Below are positions 10,491 to 23,221 of a DNA stretch of 64,000 nucleotides, piece by piece. The stretch's first letter is position 1, and each line of letters starts with the position of its first letter. The notes beneath the pieces were generated by a model. That model searched no databases. It worked only from the letters and a program-made list of their open reading frames with translations, and was not told where the DNA came from. The translations under genes were made by a program, and so were the position numbers. Source of the DNA: Xestospongia muta (taxonomy: Eukaryota; Porifera; Demospongiae; Haplosclerida; Petrosiidae); assembly GCA_963693285.1 (NCBI GenBank), contig OY848918.1, forward strand, positions 15,684,263 through 15,748,262, written 5' to 3'.

Positions 10491-13280
10491 TAAACTCTTT
10501 ATTTTAGAGTTTTAACCTATTTAGACTACTTTATTAGTATATTTAAGACAGATTAACTTACTAAACTCTTTAGATTAGCTTATTTAACCAGTTTTCACAG
10601 TTAATTTCTGATTATTTTAAATTTCAAAAAGCTCTAAACTCTTTATTTTAGACTTTTAACGTAATTAGACTACTTTATTAGTATATTTAAGACAGATAAA
10701 CTGACTAAAGTCTTTAGATCAGCTTATTTAACCAGTTTTCACAGTTAATTTCTAATCTTTTTTAACTTTCAAAATGCTCTAAACTCTTTATTTTAGAGTT
10801 TTACCCTATTAAGACTACTTTATTAGTATATTTTAGACAAATTAACTTAATAAACTCTTTAGATCAGCTTATTTAACTAGTTTTCACAGTTAATTTCTAA
10901 TCTTTTTTAACTTTCAAAAAGCTGTAAACTCTTTATTTTAGAGTTTTAACCTATTTAGACTACTTTATTAGTATATTTAAAACAGATAAACTTACTAAAC
11001 TCTTTAGATGAGCTTATTTCACCAGTTTTCACAGTTAATTTCTAATCTTTTTTAACTTTAAAAACGCTCATATCACTTTCTTTTAGAGTTTTAACCTATT
11101 TAAACTACTTGATTAGTATATTTAAGAGAGATAAACTTACTAAACTCTTTAGATCGGCTTAATTATCCAGTTGTCACAGTTAATTTCTAATATTTTAACT
11201 TTAAAAACGCTCATATCACTTTATCTTAGAGTTTTAACCTGTTTAAACTACTTGATTAGTATATTTAAGAGAGATAAACTTACTAAACTCTTTAGATCAG
11301 CTTATTTAACCAGATTTCACAGTTAATTTCTAAACTTTTTTAAAATTTAAAAAGCTCTAATCACTTTATTTTAGAGTTTTAACCTATTTAGACTACTGTA
11401 TTAGTTTATTTAAGACAGAAAGACTTACTAACTCTTTAGTTCAGCTTATTTAACAAGATTTCACAGGTAATTTCTAATCTTTTTAACTTTCAAAATGCTC
11501 TAAACTCTTTATTTTAGAGTTTTAACCTATTTTGACTACTTTATTAGTATATTTAAGACAGATAAACTTACTAAACTCTTTAGATCAGCTTATTTAACCA
11601 GTTTTCACCGTTAATTTACTAATCTTTTTTAACTTTCAAAAAGCTCTAAACTCTTTATTTTAGAGTTTTAACCTATTTAGACTACTTTATTAGTATATTT
11701 AAGACAGATAAACTTACTAAACTCTTTAGATCAGCTTATTTAACCAGTTTTCACAGTTAATTTCTAATCTTTTTTAACTTTCAAAAAGCTCTAAACTCTT
11801 TATTTTAGAGTTTTAACCTATTTAGACTACTTTATTAGTATATTTAAGACAGATAAACTTACTAAACTATTAGATCAGCTTATTTAACCAGTTTCACAGT
11901 TAATTTCTAATCTTTTTTAACTTTCAAAAAGCTCTAAACTCTTTATTTTAGAGTTTTAACCTATTTAGACTACTTTATTAGTATATTTAAGACAGATAAA
12001 CTTACTAAACTCTTTAGATCAGCTTATTTAACCAGTTTTCACAGTTAATTTCTAATCTTTTTTAACTTTCAAAACGCTCTAAACTCTTGATTTTAGAGTT
12101 TTAACCTATTTAGCCTACTTTATTAGTATATTTAAGACAGATAAACTTACTAAACTCTTTAGATCAGCTTATTTAACCAGTTTCACAGTTAATTTCTAAT
12201 CTTTTTTAACTTTCAAAAAGCTATAAACTCTGTATTTTAGAGTTTTAACCTATTTAGACTACTTTATTAGTATATTTAAGACAATTAAACTTACTAAACT
12301 CTTTAGATCAGCCTATTTAACCAGTTTTCACAGTTAATTTCTAATCTTTTTTAACTTTGAAAAAGCTCTGAACTCTTTATTTTAGAGTTTTAACCTATTT
12401 AGCCTACTTTATTAGTATATTTAAGACAGATAAACTTACTAAACTCTTTAGATCAGCTTATTTAACCAGTTTCACAGTTAATTTCTAATCTTTTTTAACT
12501 TTCAAAAACCTCTAAACTCTGTATTTTAGAGTTTTAACCTATTAAGACTACTTTATTAGTATATTTAAGACAATTAAACTTACTAAACTCTTTAGATCAG
12601 CCTATTTAACCAGTTTTCACAGTTAATTTCTAATCTTTTTTAACTTTGAAAAAGCTCTAAACTCTTTATTTTAGAGTTTTAACCTATTTAGACTACTTTA
12701 TTAGTATATTTAAGACAATTAAACTTACTAAACTCTTTAGATCAGCTTATTTAACCAGTTTTCACAGTTAATTTCTAATCTTTTTTAACTTTCAAAAAGC
12801 TCTAAACTCTTTATTTTAGAGTTTTAACCTATTTAGACTACTTTATTAGTATACTTAAGACAGATAAACTTACTAAACTCTTTAGATCAGCTTATTTAAC
12901 CAGTTTTCACAGTTAATTTCTAATCTTTTTTAACTTTCAAAAAGCTCTAAACTCTTTATTTTAGAGTTTTAACCTATTTAGACTACTTTATTAGTATATT
13001 TAAGACAGATAAACTTATTAAAGTTCTTAGATCTGCTTATTTTAAGCAGTTTTCACAGTTAATTTCTAATCTTTTTTAACTTTCGCAAAGCTCTAAACTC
13101 TTTATTTTAGAGTTTTAGCCTATTTAGACTACTTTATTAGTATATTTAAGACAGATAAACTTACTAAACTCTTTAGATCAGCTTATTTAACCAGTTTTCA
13201 CAGTTAATTTCTAATCTTTTTTAACTTTCAAAAAGCTCTAAACTCTTTATTTTAGAGTTTTAACCTATTTAGACTACTTT
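10479..13280 (-). repeat. Inverted copy of about 675-3335 of the forward arm
   Basis: Read in reverse complement, this block follows 3335 down to about 675, sharing rare variants. TTTAAAATAATCAGAAATT (3189) pairs with the TTTCTGATTATTTTAAATTT stretch near 10610; 2455-2564 matches 11391-11500 exactly as read, including CTAATACAGTAGTC and TTACCTGTGAAATC; GCTTTGCGAAAG near 866 pairs with CTTTCGCAAAGC near 13080. The coordinate sum shifts from 13812 to 13955 across the block, so the reversed copy has one additional monomer, near 11.19-11.34 kb. The copy begins exactly at the orientation switch. Confidence 0.88.
11789..11813. repeat. Dyad symmetry inside the consensus monomer
   Basis: Two overlapping inverted repeats in nearly every monomer, shown here in one copy. 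CTCTAAA (11789-11795) pairs with TTTAGAG (11804-11810), and AAACTCT (11793-11799) pairs with AGAGTTT (11807-11813), with loops of 8 and 7 bases. Only one of the two can form at a time. Short dyads of this kind are common in centromeric satellites and can bind proteins or extrude as cruciforms; no known box is recognised, and the usual CENP-B box core (TTCG...CGGG) is absent. Confidence 0.8.
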
Positions 13281-15192
13281 ATTAGTATATTTAAAGCAAT
13301 TAAACAACTAAACTCTTTAGATCAGCCTAGTTAACCAGTTTCACAATTAATTTCTAATCTTTTTTAACTTTCAAAACACTCTAAACTCTTTATTTTAGAG
13401 TTTTAACCTATTTAGACTACTTTATTAGTATATTTAAGACAGATTAACTTACTAAACGCTTTAGATCAGCTTATTTAACCAGTTTTCACAGTTAATTTCA
13501 AATCTTTTTTAAATTTCAAAAAGCTCTAAACTCTTTATTTTAGACTTCTAATGTAATTAAACTAATTTATTAGTATATTTAAGACAGATAAACTTACAAA
13601 ACACTTTAGATCACCCTATTTAACCAGTTTTCACAGTTAAGTTCTAATTTTTTTTAACTTTCAAAATGCTCTAAACTCTTTATTTTAGAGTTTTAACCTA
13701 TTTAGACTACTTTATTAGTATATTTAAGACAGAGAAATTTACTAAACTCTTTATATCAGCTTATTTAACCAGTTTTCACAGTTAATTTGTAATCTTTTTT
13801 AACTTTCAAAAAGCTCTAATCACTTAATTTTAGAGTTTTAACCTATTTAGACTACTTTATTAGTATATTTAAGACAGATAAACTTACTAAACTCTTTAGA
13901 TCAGCTTATTTAACCAGTTTTCACTTTTAATTTACTAATCTTTTTTAACTTTCAAAAAGCTCTAAACTCTTTATTTTAGAGTTTTAACCTGTTTAGACTA
14001 CTTTATTAGTATAATTGAGACAGATAAACTTACTAAACTCTTTAGATCAGCTTATTTAACCAGTTTTCATAGTTAATTTCTAATCTTTTTTAACTTTGAA
14101 AAAGCTCTAAACTCTTTATTTTAGAGTTTTAACCTATTTAGACTACTTTATTAGTATATTTAAGACAGATAAACTTACTAAACTCTTTAGATCAGTTTAT
14201 TTAACGAGTTTTCACAGTTAATTTCTAATTTTTTTTAACTTTCAAAAAGCTCTAAACTCTTTATTTTAGAGTTTTAACCTATTTAGACTACTTTATTAGT
14301 ATACTTAAGACAGATAAACTTACTAAACTCTTTAGATCAGCTTACTTAACCAGTTTTCACAGTTAATTTCTAATCTTTTTTAACTTTCAAAAAGCTCTAA
14401 ACTCTTTATTTTAGAGTTTTAACCTATTTAGACTACTTTATTAGTATATTTAAGACAGATAAACTTACTAAACTCTTTAGATCAGCTTACTTAACCAGTT
14501 TTCACAGTTAATTTCTAATCTTTTTTAAATTTCAAAAAGCTCTAAACTCTTTATTTTAGACTTCTAATGTAATTAAACTAATTTATTAGTATATTTAAGA
14601 CAGATAAACTTACAAAACACTTTAGATCACCCTATTTAACCAGTTTTCACAGTTAAGTTCTAATTTTTTTTAACTTTCAAAATGCTCTAAACTCTTTATT
14701 TTAGAGTTTTAACCTATTTAGACTACTTTATTAGTATATTTAAGACAGAGAAATTTACTAAACTCTTTATATCAGCTTATTTAACCAGTTTTCACAGTTA
14801 ATTTGTAATCTTTTTTAACTTTCAAAAAGCTCTAATCACTTAATTTTAGAGTTTTAACCTATTTAGACTACTTTATTAGTATATTTAAGACAGATAAACT
14901 TACTAAACTCTTTAGATCAGCTTATTTAACCAGTTTTCACTTTTAATTTACTAATCTTTTTTAACTTTCAAAAAGCTCTAAACTCTTTATTTTAGAGTTT
15001 TAACCTGTTTAGACTACTTTATTAGTATAATTGAGACAGATAAACTTACTAAACTCTTTAGATCAGCTTATTTAACCAGTTTTCATAGTTAATTTCTAAT
15101 CTTTTTTAACTTTGAAAAAGCTCTAAACTCTTTATTTTAGAGTTTTAACCTATTTAGACTACTTTATTAGTATATTTAAGACAGATAATATT
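13281..15192 (-). repeat. Inverted relatives of the 12-monomer unit; 7-monomer duplication
   Basis: Variants here are reverse complements of those in 4.5-5.8 kb (and its tandem copy): AAAACACTCTAAAC at 13374 pairs with GTTTAGAGTGTTTT near 5493, and AATTTGTAATC near 13794 with GATTACAAATT at 5083. Inside the block the marker GATCACCCTATTTAACC recurs at about 13611 and 14627, offset 1016 bp (seven monomers), together with ATCACTTAATTTTAGAG and CACTTTTAATTTACTAATC, showing a direct duplication. No genes. Confidence 0.82.
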
Positions 15193-17946
15193 ACTAAACT
15201 CTTTAGATCAGCTTATTTAACCAGTTTTCACAGTTAATTTCTAATCTTTTTTAACTTTCAAAAAGCTCTAAACTCTTTATTTTAGAGTTTTAACCTATTT
15301 AGACAACTTTATTAGTATATTTAAGACAATTAAACTTACTAAACTCTTTAGATCAGCCTATTTAACCAGTTTTCACAGTTAATTTCTAATCTATTTTAAC
15401 TTTCAAAAAGCTCTAAAATCTTTATTTTAGAGTTTTAACCTATTTAGCCTACATTATTAGTATATTTAAGACAGATAAACTTACTAAACTCTTTAGATCA
15501 GCTTATTTAACCAGTTTTCACAGTTAATTTCTAATCTTTTTTAACTTTCAAAAAGCTCTAAACTCTTTATTTTAGAGTTTTAACCTATTTAGACTACTTT
15601 ATTAGTATATTTAAGACAGATAAACTTATTAAAGTTCTTAGATCTGCTTATTTTAAGCAGTTTTCACAGTTAATTTCTAATCTTTATTAACTTTCGCAAA
15701 GCTCTAAACTCTTTATTTTAGAGTTTTAGCCTATTTAGACTACTTTATTAGTATATTTAAGACAGATAAACTTACTAAACTCTTTAGATCAGCTTATTTA
15801 ACCAGTTTTCACACTTAATTTCTAATCTTTTTTAACTTTCAAAAAGCTCTAAACTCTTTATTTTAGAGTTTTAACCTATTTAGACTACTTTATTAGTATA
15901 TTTAAAGCAATTAAACTTACTAAACTCTTTAGATCAGCCTAGTTAACCAGTTTCACAATTAATTTCTAATCTTTTTTAACTTTCAAAACACTCTAAACTC
16001 TTTATTTTAGAGTTTTAACCTATTTAGACTACTTTATTAGTATATTTCAGACAGATTAACTTACTAAACTCTTTAGATCAGCTTATTTAACCAGATTTCA
16101 CAGTTAATTTCAAATCTTTTTTAAATTTCAAAAAGCTCTAAACTCTTTATTTTAGACTTCTAATGTAATTAAACTAATTTATTAGTATATTTAAGACAGA
16201 TAAACTTACAAAACACTTTAGATCACCCTATTTAACCAGTTTTCACAGTTAAGTTCTAATTTTTTTTAACTTTCAAAATGCTCTAAACTCTTTATTTTAG
16301 AGTTTTAACCTATTTAGACTACTTTATTAGTATATTTAAGAGAGAGAAATTTACTAAACTCTTTATATCAGCTTGTTTAACCAGTTTTCACAGTTAATTT
16401 GTAATCTTTTTTAACTTTCAAAAAGCTCTAATCACTTAATTTTAGATTTTTAACCTATTTAGACTACTTTATTAGTATATTTAAGACAGATAAACTTACT
16501 AAACTCTTTAGATCAGCTTATTTAACCAGTTTTCACTTTTAATTTACTAATCTTTTTTAACTTTCAAAAAGCTCTAAACTCTTTATTTTAGAGTTTTAAC
16601 CTATTTAGACTACTTTATTAGTATATTTAAAACAGATAAACTTACTAAACTCTTTAGATCAGCTTTTTTAACCAGTTTTCACAGTTAATTTGTAATCTTT
16701 TTTAACTTTCAAAAAGCTCTAAACTCTTTATTTTAGAGTTTTAACCTGTTTAGACTACTTTATTAGTATAATTGAGACAGATAAACTTACTAAACTCTTT
16801 AGATCAGCTTATTTAACCAGTTTTCATAGTTAATTTCTAATCTTTTTTAACTTTGAAAAAGCTCTAAACTCTTTATTTTAGAGTTTTAACCTATTTAGAC
16901 TACTTTATTAGTATATTTAAGACAGATAATATTACTAAACTCTTTAGATCAGCTTATTTAACCAGTTTTCACAGTTAATTTCTAATCTTTTTTAACTTTC
17001 AAAAAGCTCTAAACTCTTTATTTTAGAGTTTTAACCTATTTAGACAACTTTATTAGTATATTTAAGACAATTAAACTTACTAAACTCTTTAGATCAGCCT
17101 ATTTAACCAGTTTTCACAGTTAATTTCTAATCTTTTTTCACTTTCAAAAAGTTCTAAACTCTTTATTTTAGAGTTTTAACCTATTTAGACTACTTTATTA
17201 GTATATTTAAGATAGATAAACTTATTAAAGTTCCTAGATCTGCTTATTTAAGCAGTTTTCATAGTTAGTTCCTAATCTTTTTTAACTTTCGCACAGCTCT
17301 AAACTCTTTATTTTAGAGTTTTAGCCTATTTAGACTACTTTATTAGTATATTTAAGAGAGATAAACTTACTAAACTCTTTAGATTAGCTTATTTAACCAG
17401 TTTCACAGTTAATTTCTAATTTTTTTTTAACTTTCAAAAAGCTCTAAACTCTTTATTTTAGATTTTTAACCTATTTAGACTACTTTATTAGTATATTTAA
17501 AGCAATTAAACTTACTAAACTCTTTAGATCAGCCTATTTAACCAGTTTCACAATTAATTTCTAATCTTTTTTAACTTTCAAAACGCTCTAAACTCTTTAT
17601 TTTAGAGTTTTAACCTATTTAGAATACTTTATTAGTATATTTAAGACAGATAAACTTACTAAACTCTTTAGATCAGCTTATTTAACCAGTTTTCACAGTT
17701 AATTTCAAATCTTTTTTAAATTTCCAAAAGCTCTAAACTCTTTATTTTAGACTTCTAATGTAATTAAACTATTTTATTAGTATATTTAAGACAGATAAAC
17801 TTACAAAACTCTTTAGATCAGCCTATTTAACCAGTTTTCACATTAATTTCTAATCATTTTTCACATTCAAAAAGCTCTAAACTCTTTATTTTAGAGTTTT
17901 AACCTATTTAGACTACTTTTTTAGGATATTTAAGACAGATAAACTT
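15193..17946 (-). repeat. 19-monomer tandem duplication, copy 1
   Basis: Block repeated at 17947-20527 at an offset of 2754 bp. Shared markers (first base) are GATCACCC 16221/18975, TTTCGCACAGC 17287/20041, GACAGATAATATT 16921/19675 and CTAGATCTGC 17234/19988. Within copy 1 the TAATATT marker recurs 1741 bp apart (15186, 16927), so an older 12-monomer repeat lies inside the larger unit. Most of the content is reverse-complement kin of 3.5-6.2 kb in the forward arm. Confidence 0.86.
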
Positions 17947-20527
17947 TCTAAACTCTTTAGATCAGCTTATTTAACCAGTTTTCACAGTTAATTTCTAATC
18001 TTTTTTAACTTTCAAAAAGCTCTAAACTCTTTATTTTAGAGTTTTAACCTATTTAGACAACTTTATTAGTATATTTAAGACAATTAAACTTACTAAACTC
18101 TTTAGATCAGCCTATTTAACCAGTTTTCACAGTTAATTTCTAATCTATTTTAACTTTCAAAAAGCTCTAAAATCTTTATTTTAGAGTTTTAACCTATTTA
18201 GCCTACATTATTAGTATATTTAAGACAGATAAACTTACTAAACTCTTTAGATCAGCTTATTTAACCAGTTTTCACAGTTAATTTCTAATCTTTTTTAACT
18301 TTCAAAAAGCTCTAAACTCTTTATTTTAGAGTTTTAACCTATTTAGACTACTTTATTAGTATATTTAAGACAGATAAACTTATTAAAGTTCTTAGATCTG
18401 CTTATTTTAAGCAGTTTTCACAGTTAATTTCTAATCTTTTTTAACTTTCGCAAAGCTCTAAACTCTTTATTTTAGAGTTTTAGCCTATTTAGACTACTTT
18501 ATTAGTATATTTAAGACAGATAAACTTACTAAACTCTTTAGATCAGCTTATTTAACCAGTTTTCACACTTAATTTCTAATCTTTTTTAACTTTCAAAAAG
18601 CTCTAAACTCTTTATTTTAGAGTTTTAACCTATTTAGACTACTTTATTAGTATATTTAAAGCAATTAAACTTACTAAACTCTTTAGATCAGCCTAGTTAA
18701 CCAGTTTCACAATTAATTTCTAATCTTTTTTAACTTTCAAAACACTCTAAACTCTTTATTTTAGAGTTTTAACCTATTTAGACTACTTTATTAGTATATT
18801 TCAGACAGATTAACTTACTAAACTCTTTAGATCAGCTTATTTAACCAGTTTTCACAGTTAATTTCAAATCTTTTTTAAATTTCAAAAAGCTCTAAACTCT
18901 TTATTTTAGACTTCTAATGTAATTAAACTAATTTATTAGTATATTTAAGACAGATAAACTTACAAAACACTTTAGATCACCCTATTTAACCAGTTTTCAC
19001 AGTTAAGTTCTAATTTTTTTTAACTTTCAAAATGCTCTAAACTCTTTATTTTAGAGTTTTAACCTATTTAGACTACTTTATTAGTATATTTAAGAGAGAG
19101 AAATTTACTAAACTCTTTATATCAGCTTGTTTAACCAGTTTTCACAGTTAATTTGTAATCTTTTTTAACTTTCAAAAAGCTCTAATCACTTAATTTTAGA
19201 TTTTTAACCTATTTAGACTACTTTATTAGTATATTTAAGACAGATAAACTTACTAAACTCTTTAGATCAGCTTATTTAACCAGTTTTCACTTTTAATTTA
19301 CTAATCTTTTTTAACTTTCAAAAAGCTCTAAACTCTTTATTTTAGAGTTTTAACCTATTTAGACTACTTTATTAGTATATTTAAAACAGATAAACTTACT
19401 AAACTCTTTAGATCAGCTTTTTTAACCAGTTTTCACAGTTAATTTGTAATCTTTTTTAACTTTCAAAAAGCTCTAAACTCTTTATTTTAGAGTTTTAACC
19501 TGTTTAGACTACTTTATTAGTATAATTGAGACAGATAAACTTACTAAACTCTTTAGATCAGCTTATTTAACCAGTTTTCATAGTTAATTTCTAATCTTTT
19601 TTAACTTTGAAAAAGCTCTAAACTCTTTATTTTAGAGTTTTAACCTATTTAGACTACTTTATTAGTATATTTAAGACAGATAATATTACTAAACTCTTTA
19701 GATCAGCTTATTTAACCAGTTTTCACAGTTAATTTCTAATCTTTTTTAACTTTCAAAAAGCTCTAAACTCTTTATTTTAGAGTTTTAACCTATTTAGACA
19801 ACTTTATTAGTATATTTAAGACAATTAAACTTACTAAACTCTTTAGATCAGCCTATTTAACCAGTTTTCACAGTTAATTTCTAATCTTTTTTCACTTTCA
19901 AAAAGTTCTAAACTCTTTATTTTAGAGTTTTAACCTATTTAGACTACTTTATTAGTATATTTAAGATAGATAAACTTATTAAAGTTCCTAGATCTGCTTA
20001 TTTAAGCAGTTTTCATAGTTAGTTCCTAATCTTTTTTAACTTTCGCACAGCTCTAAACTCTTTATTTTAGAGTTTTAGCCTATTTAGACTATTTTATTAG
20101 TATATTTAAGAGAGATAAACTTACTAAACTCTTTAGATTAGCTTATTTAACCAGTTTCACAGTTAATTTCTAATTTTTTTTTAACTTTCAAAAAGCTCTA
20201 AACTCTTTATTTTAGATTTTTAACCTATTTAGACTACTTTATTAGTATATTTAAGACAGATAAACTTACTAAACTCTTTAGATCAGCTTATTTAACCAGT
20301 TTTCACAGTTAATTTCAAATCTTTTTTAAATTTCCAAAAGCTCTAAACTCTTTATTTTAGACTTCTAATGTAATTAAACTATTTTATTAGTATATTTAAG
20401 ACAGATAAACTTACAAAACTCTTTAGATCAGCCTATTTAACCAGTTTTCACATTAATTTCTAATCATTTTTCACATTCAAAAAGCTCTAAACTCTTTATT
20501 TTAGAGTTTTAACCTATTTAGACTACT
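17947..20527 (-). repeat. 19-monomer tandem duplication, copy 2 (one monomer lost)
   Basis: Second copy of 15193-17946. Offset is 2754 bp to about 20220, then 2610 bp (TAATCATTTTTCAC at 17851 and 20461). The difference of 144 bp is one monomer, present near 17.50-17.64 kb in copy 1 (with TTTAAAGCAATTAAAC and AGAATACTTT) and absent here. A clean one-monomer loss points to unequal exchange or slippage in register. Confidence 0.85.
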
Positions 20528-23221
20528 TTATTAGTATATTTAAGACAGATAAACTTATTACAGTTCTTAGATATGCTTATTTAAGCAGTTTTCACAGTTA
20601 ATTTCTAATCTTTTTTTACTTTCGAAAAGCTCTCACCTCTTTATTTTAGTGTTTTAGCCTATTTAGACTACTTTATTAGTATATTTAAGACAGATATACT
20701 TACTAAACTCTTTAGATCAGCCTATTTAACCAGTTTTCACAGTTAATTTCTAATCTTTTTTTACCTTTCAAAACGCTCTAAACTCTTTATTTTAGAGTTT
20801 TAACCTATTTAGACTACTTTATTAGTATATTTAAGACAGATTAACTTACTAAACTCTTTAGATTAGCTTATTTAACCAGTTTTCACAGTTAATTTCTAAT
20901 TATTTTAAATTTCAAAAAGCTCTAAACTCTTTATTTTAGACTTTTAACGTAATTAGACTACTTTATTAGTATATTTAAGACAGATAAACTGACTAAAGTC
21001 TTTAGATCAGCTTATTTAACCAGTTTTCACAGTTAATTTCTAATCTTTTTTAACTTTCATAATGCTCTAAACTCTTTATTTTAGAGTTTTACCCTATTAA
21101 GACTACTTTATTAGTATATTTTAGATAAATTAACTTACTAAACTCTTTAGATCAGCTTATTTAACTAGTTTTCACAGTTAATTTCTAATCTTTTTTAACT
21201 TTCAAAAAGCTGTAAACTCTTTATTTTAGAGTTTTAACCTATTTAGACTACTTTATTAGTATATTTAAGACAGATAAACTTACTAAACTCTTTAGATGAG
21301 CTTATTTCACCAGTTTTCACAGTTAATTTCTAATCTTTTTTAACTTTAAAAACGCTCATATCACTTTCTTTTAGAGTTTTAACCTATTTAAACTACTTGA
21401 TTAGTATATTTAAGAGAGATAAACTTACTAAACTCTTTAGATCGGCTTATTTATCCAGTTGTCACAGTTAATTTCTAATATTTTAACTTTAAAAACGCTC
21501 ATATCACTTTATCTTAGAGTTTTAACCTGTTTAAACTACTTGATTAGTATATTTAAAAGAGATAAACTTACTAAACTCTTTAGATCAGCTTATTTAACCA
21601 GATTTCACAGTTAATTTCTAAACTTTTTTAAATTTTAAAAAGCTCTCATCACTTTATTTTAGAGTTTTAACCTATTTAGACTACTGTATTAGTTTATTTA
21701 AGACAGAAAGACTTACTAACTCTTTAGTTCAGCTTATTTAACAAGTTTTCACAGGTAATTTCTAATCTTTTTAACTTTCAAAAAGCTCTAAACTCTTTAT
21801 TTTAGAGTTTTAACCTATTTTGACTACTTTATTAGTATATTTAAGACAGACAAACTTACTAAACTCTTTAGATCAGCTTATTTAACCAGTTTTCACCGTT
21901 AATTTACTAATCTTTTTTAACTTTCAAAAAGCTCTAAACTCTTTATTTTAGAGTTTTAACCTATTTAGACTACTTTATTAGTATATTTAAGACAGATAAA
22001 CTTACTAAACTCTTTAGATCAGCTTATTTAACCAGTTTTCACAGTTAATTTCTAATCTTTTTTAACTTTCAAAAAGCTCTAAACTCTTTATTTTAGAGTT
22101 TTAACCTATTTAGACTACTTTATTAGTATATTTAAGACAGATAAACTTACTAAACTCTTTAGATCAGCTTATTTAACCAGTTTCACAGTTAATTTCTAAT
22201 CTTTTTTAACTTTCAAAAAGCTCTAAACTCTTTATTTTAGAGTTTTAACCTATTTAGACTACTTTATTAGTATATTTAAGACAGATAAACTTACTAAACT
22301 CTTTCGATCAGCTTATTTAACCAGTTTTCACAGTTAATTTCTAATCTTTTTTAACTTTCAAAACGCTCTAAACTCTTGATTTTAGAGTTTTAACCTATTT
22401 AGCCTACTTTATTAGTATATTTAAGACAGATAAACTTACTAAACTCTTTAGATCAGCTTATTTAACCAGTTTCACAGTTAATTTCTAATCTTTTTTAACT
22501 TTCAAAAAGCTCTAAACTCTGTATTTTAGAGTTTTAACCTATTTAGACTACTTTATTAGTATATTTAAGACAATTAAACTTACTAAACTCTTTAGATCAG
22601 CCTATTTAACCAGTTTTCACAGTTAATTTCTAATCTTTTTTAACTTTGAAAAAGCTCTAAACTCTTTATTTTAGAGTTTTAACCTATTTAGCCTACTTTA
22701 TTAGTATATTTAAGACAGATAAACTTACTAAACTCTTTAAATCAGCTTATTTAACCAGTTTCATAGTTAATTTCTAATCTTTTTTAACTTTCAAAAACCT
22801 CTAAACTCTGTATTTTAGAGTTTTAACCTATTTAGACTACTTTATTAGTATATTTAAGACAATTAAACTTACTAAACTCTTTAGATCAGCCTATTTAACC
22901 AGTTTTCACAGTTAATTTCTAATCTTTTTTAACTTTGAAAAAGCTCTAAACTCTTTATTTTAGAGTTTTAACCTATTTAGACTACTTTATTAGTATATTT
23001 AAGACAATTAAACTTACTAAACTCTTTAGATCAGCCTATTTAACCAGTTTTCACAGTTAATTTCTAATCTTTTTTAACTTTCAAAAAGCTCTAAACTCTT
23101 TATTTTAGAGTTTTAACCTATTTAGACTACTTTATTAGTATATTTAAGACAGATAAACTTATTAAAGTTCTTAGATCTGCTTATTTAAGCAGTTTTCACA
23201 GTTAATTTCTAATCTTTTTTA
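20528..23221 (-). repeat. Direct copy of 10479-13080; inverted kin of 0.8-3.6 kb
   Basis: From about 20766 this block repeats the sequence that starts at the orientation switch, at an offset near 10288 bp: GACTACTGTATTAG is at 11391 and 21679. The offset falls to 10144 at the hairpin variant (13017/23161), a one-monomer difference. Before 20766 the match to the forward arm continues outward: AGATATGCTT at 20569 pairs with AAGCATATCT at 3521 and TAATCATTTTTCACATTC at 20461 with the complement near 3621-3642. So this copy carries more of the ancestral flank than the one at the switch. Confidence 0.85.
23177..23192. repeat. Perfect hairpin in a variant monomer subfamily
   Basis: CTGCTTATTTAAGCAG has 7-bp arms (CTGCTTA/TAAGCAG) and a 2-base centre. 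The consensus at this place is CAGCTTATTTAACCAG (reading TCAGCTTATTTAACCAG), which lacks the pairing; changes on both sides create it. The hairpin recurs at 17240, 19994, 25781, 31717, 35623, 39675, 41699, 50096, 54141, 56165 and 63113. A version with one extra T is found near 13033, 15645 and 18398. It is nearly always preceded by AACTTATTAAAGTTC(T/C)TAG and usually followed by a TTTCGAAAAGCTCTTACCTC or TTTCGCA(A/C)AGC monomer. Confidence 0.85.

Noticed and set aside
10479..13280. Terminal inverted repeats of a giant DNA transposon
   Set aside because: The inverted copies consist only of the same satellite. No transposase, no target-site duplication and no non-satellite interior are present; segmental inversion or duplication explains them.
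23177..23192. Rho-independent terminator or tRNA-like stem
   Set aside because: The hairpin is AT-rich with 7-bp arms and a 2-base centre, there is no transcription unit nearby, and it recurs as part of a satellite subfamily.
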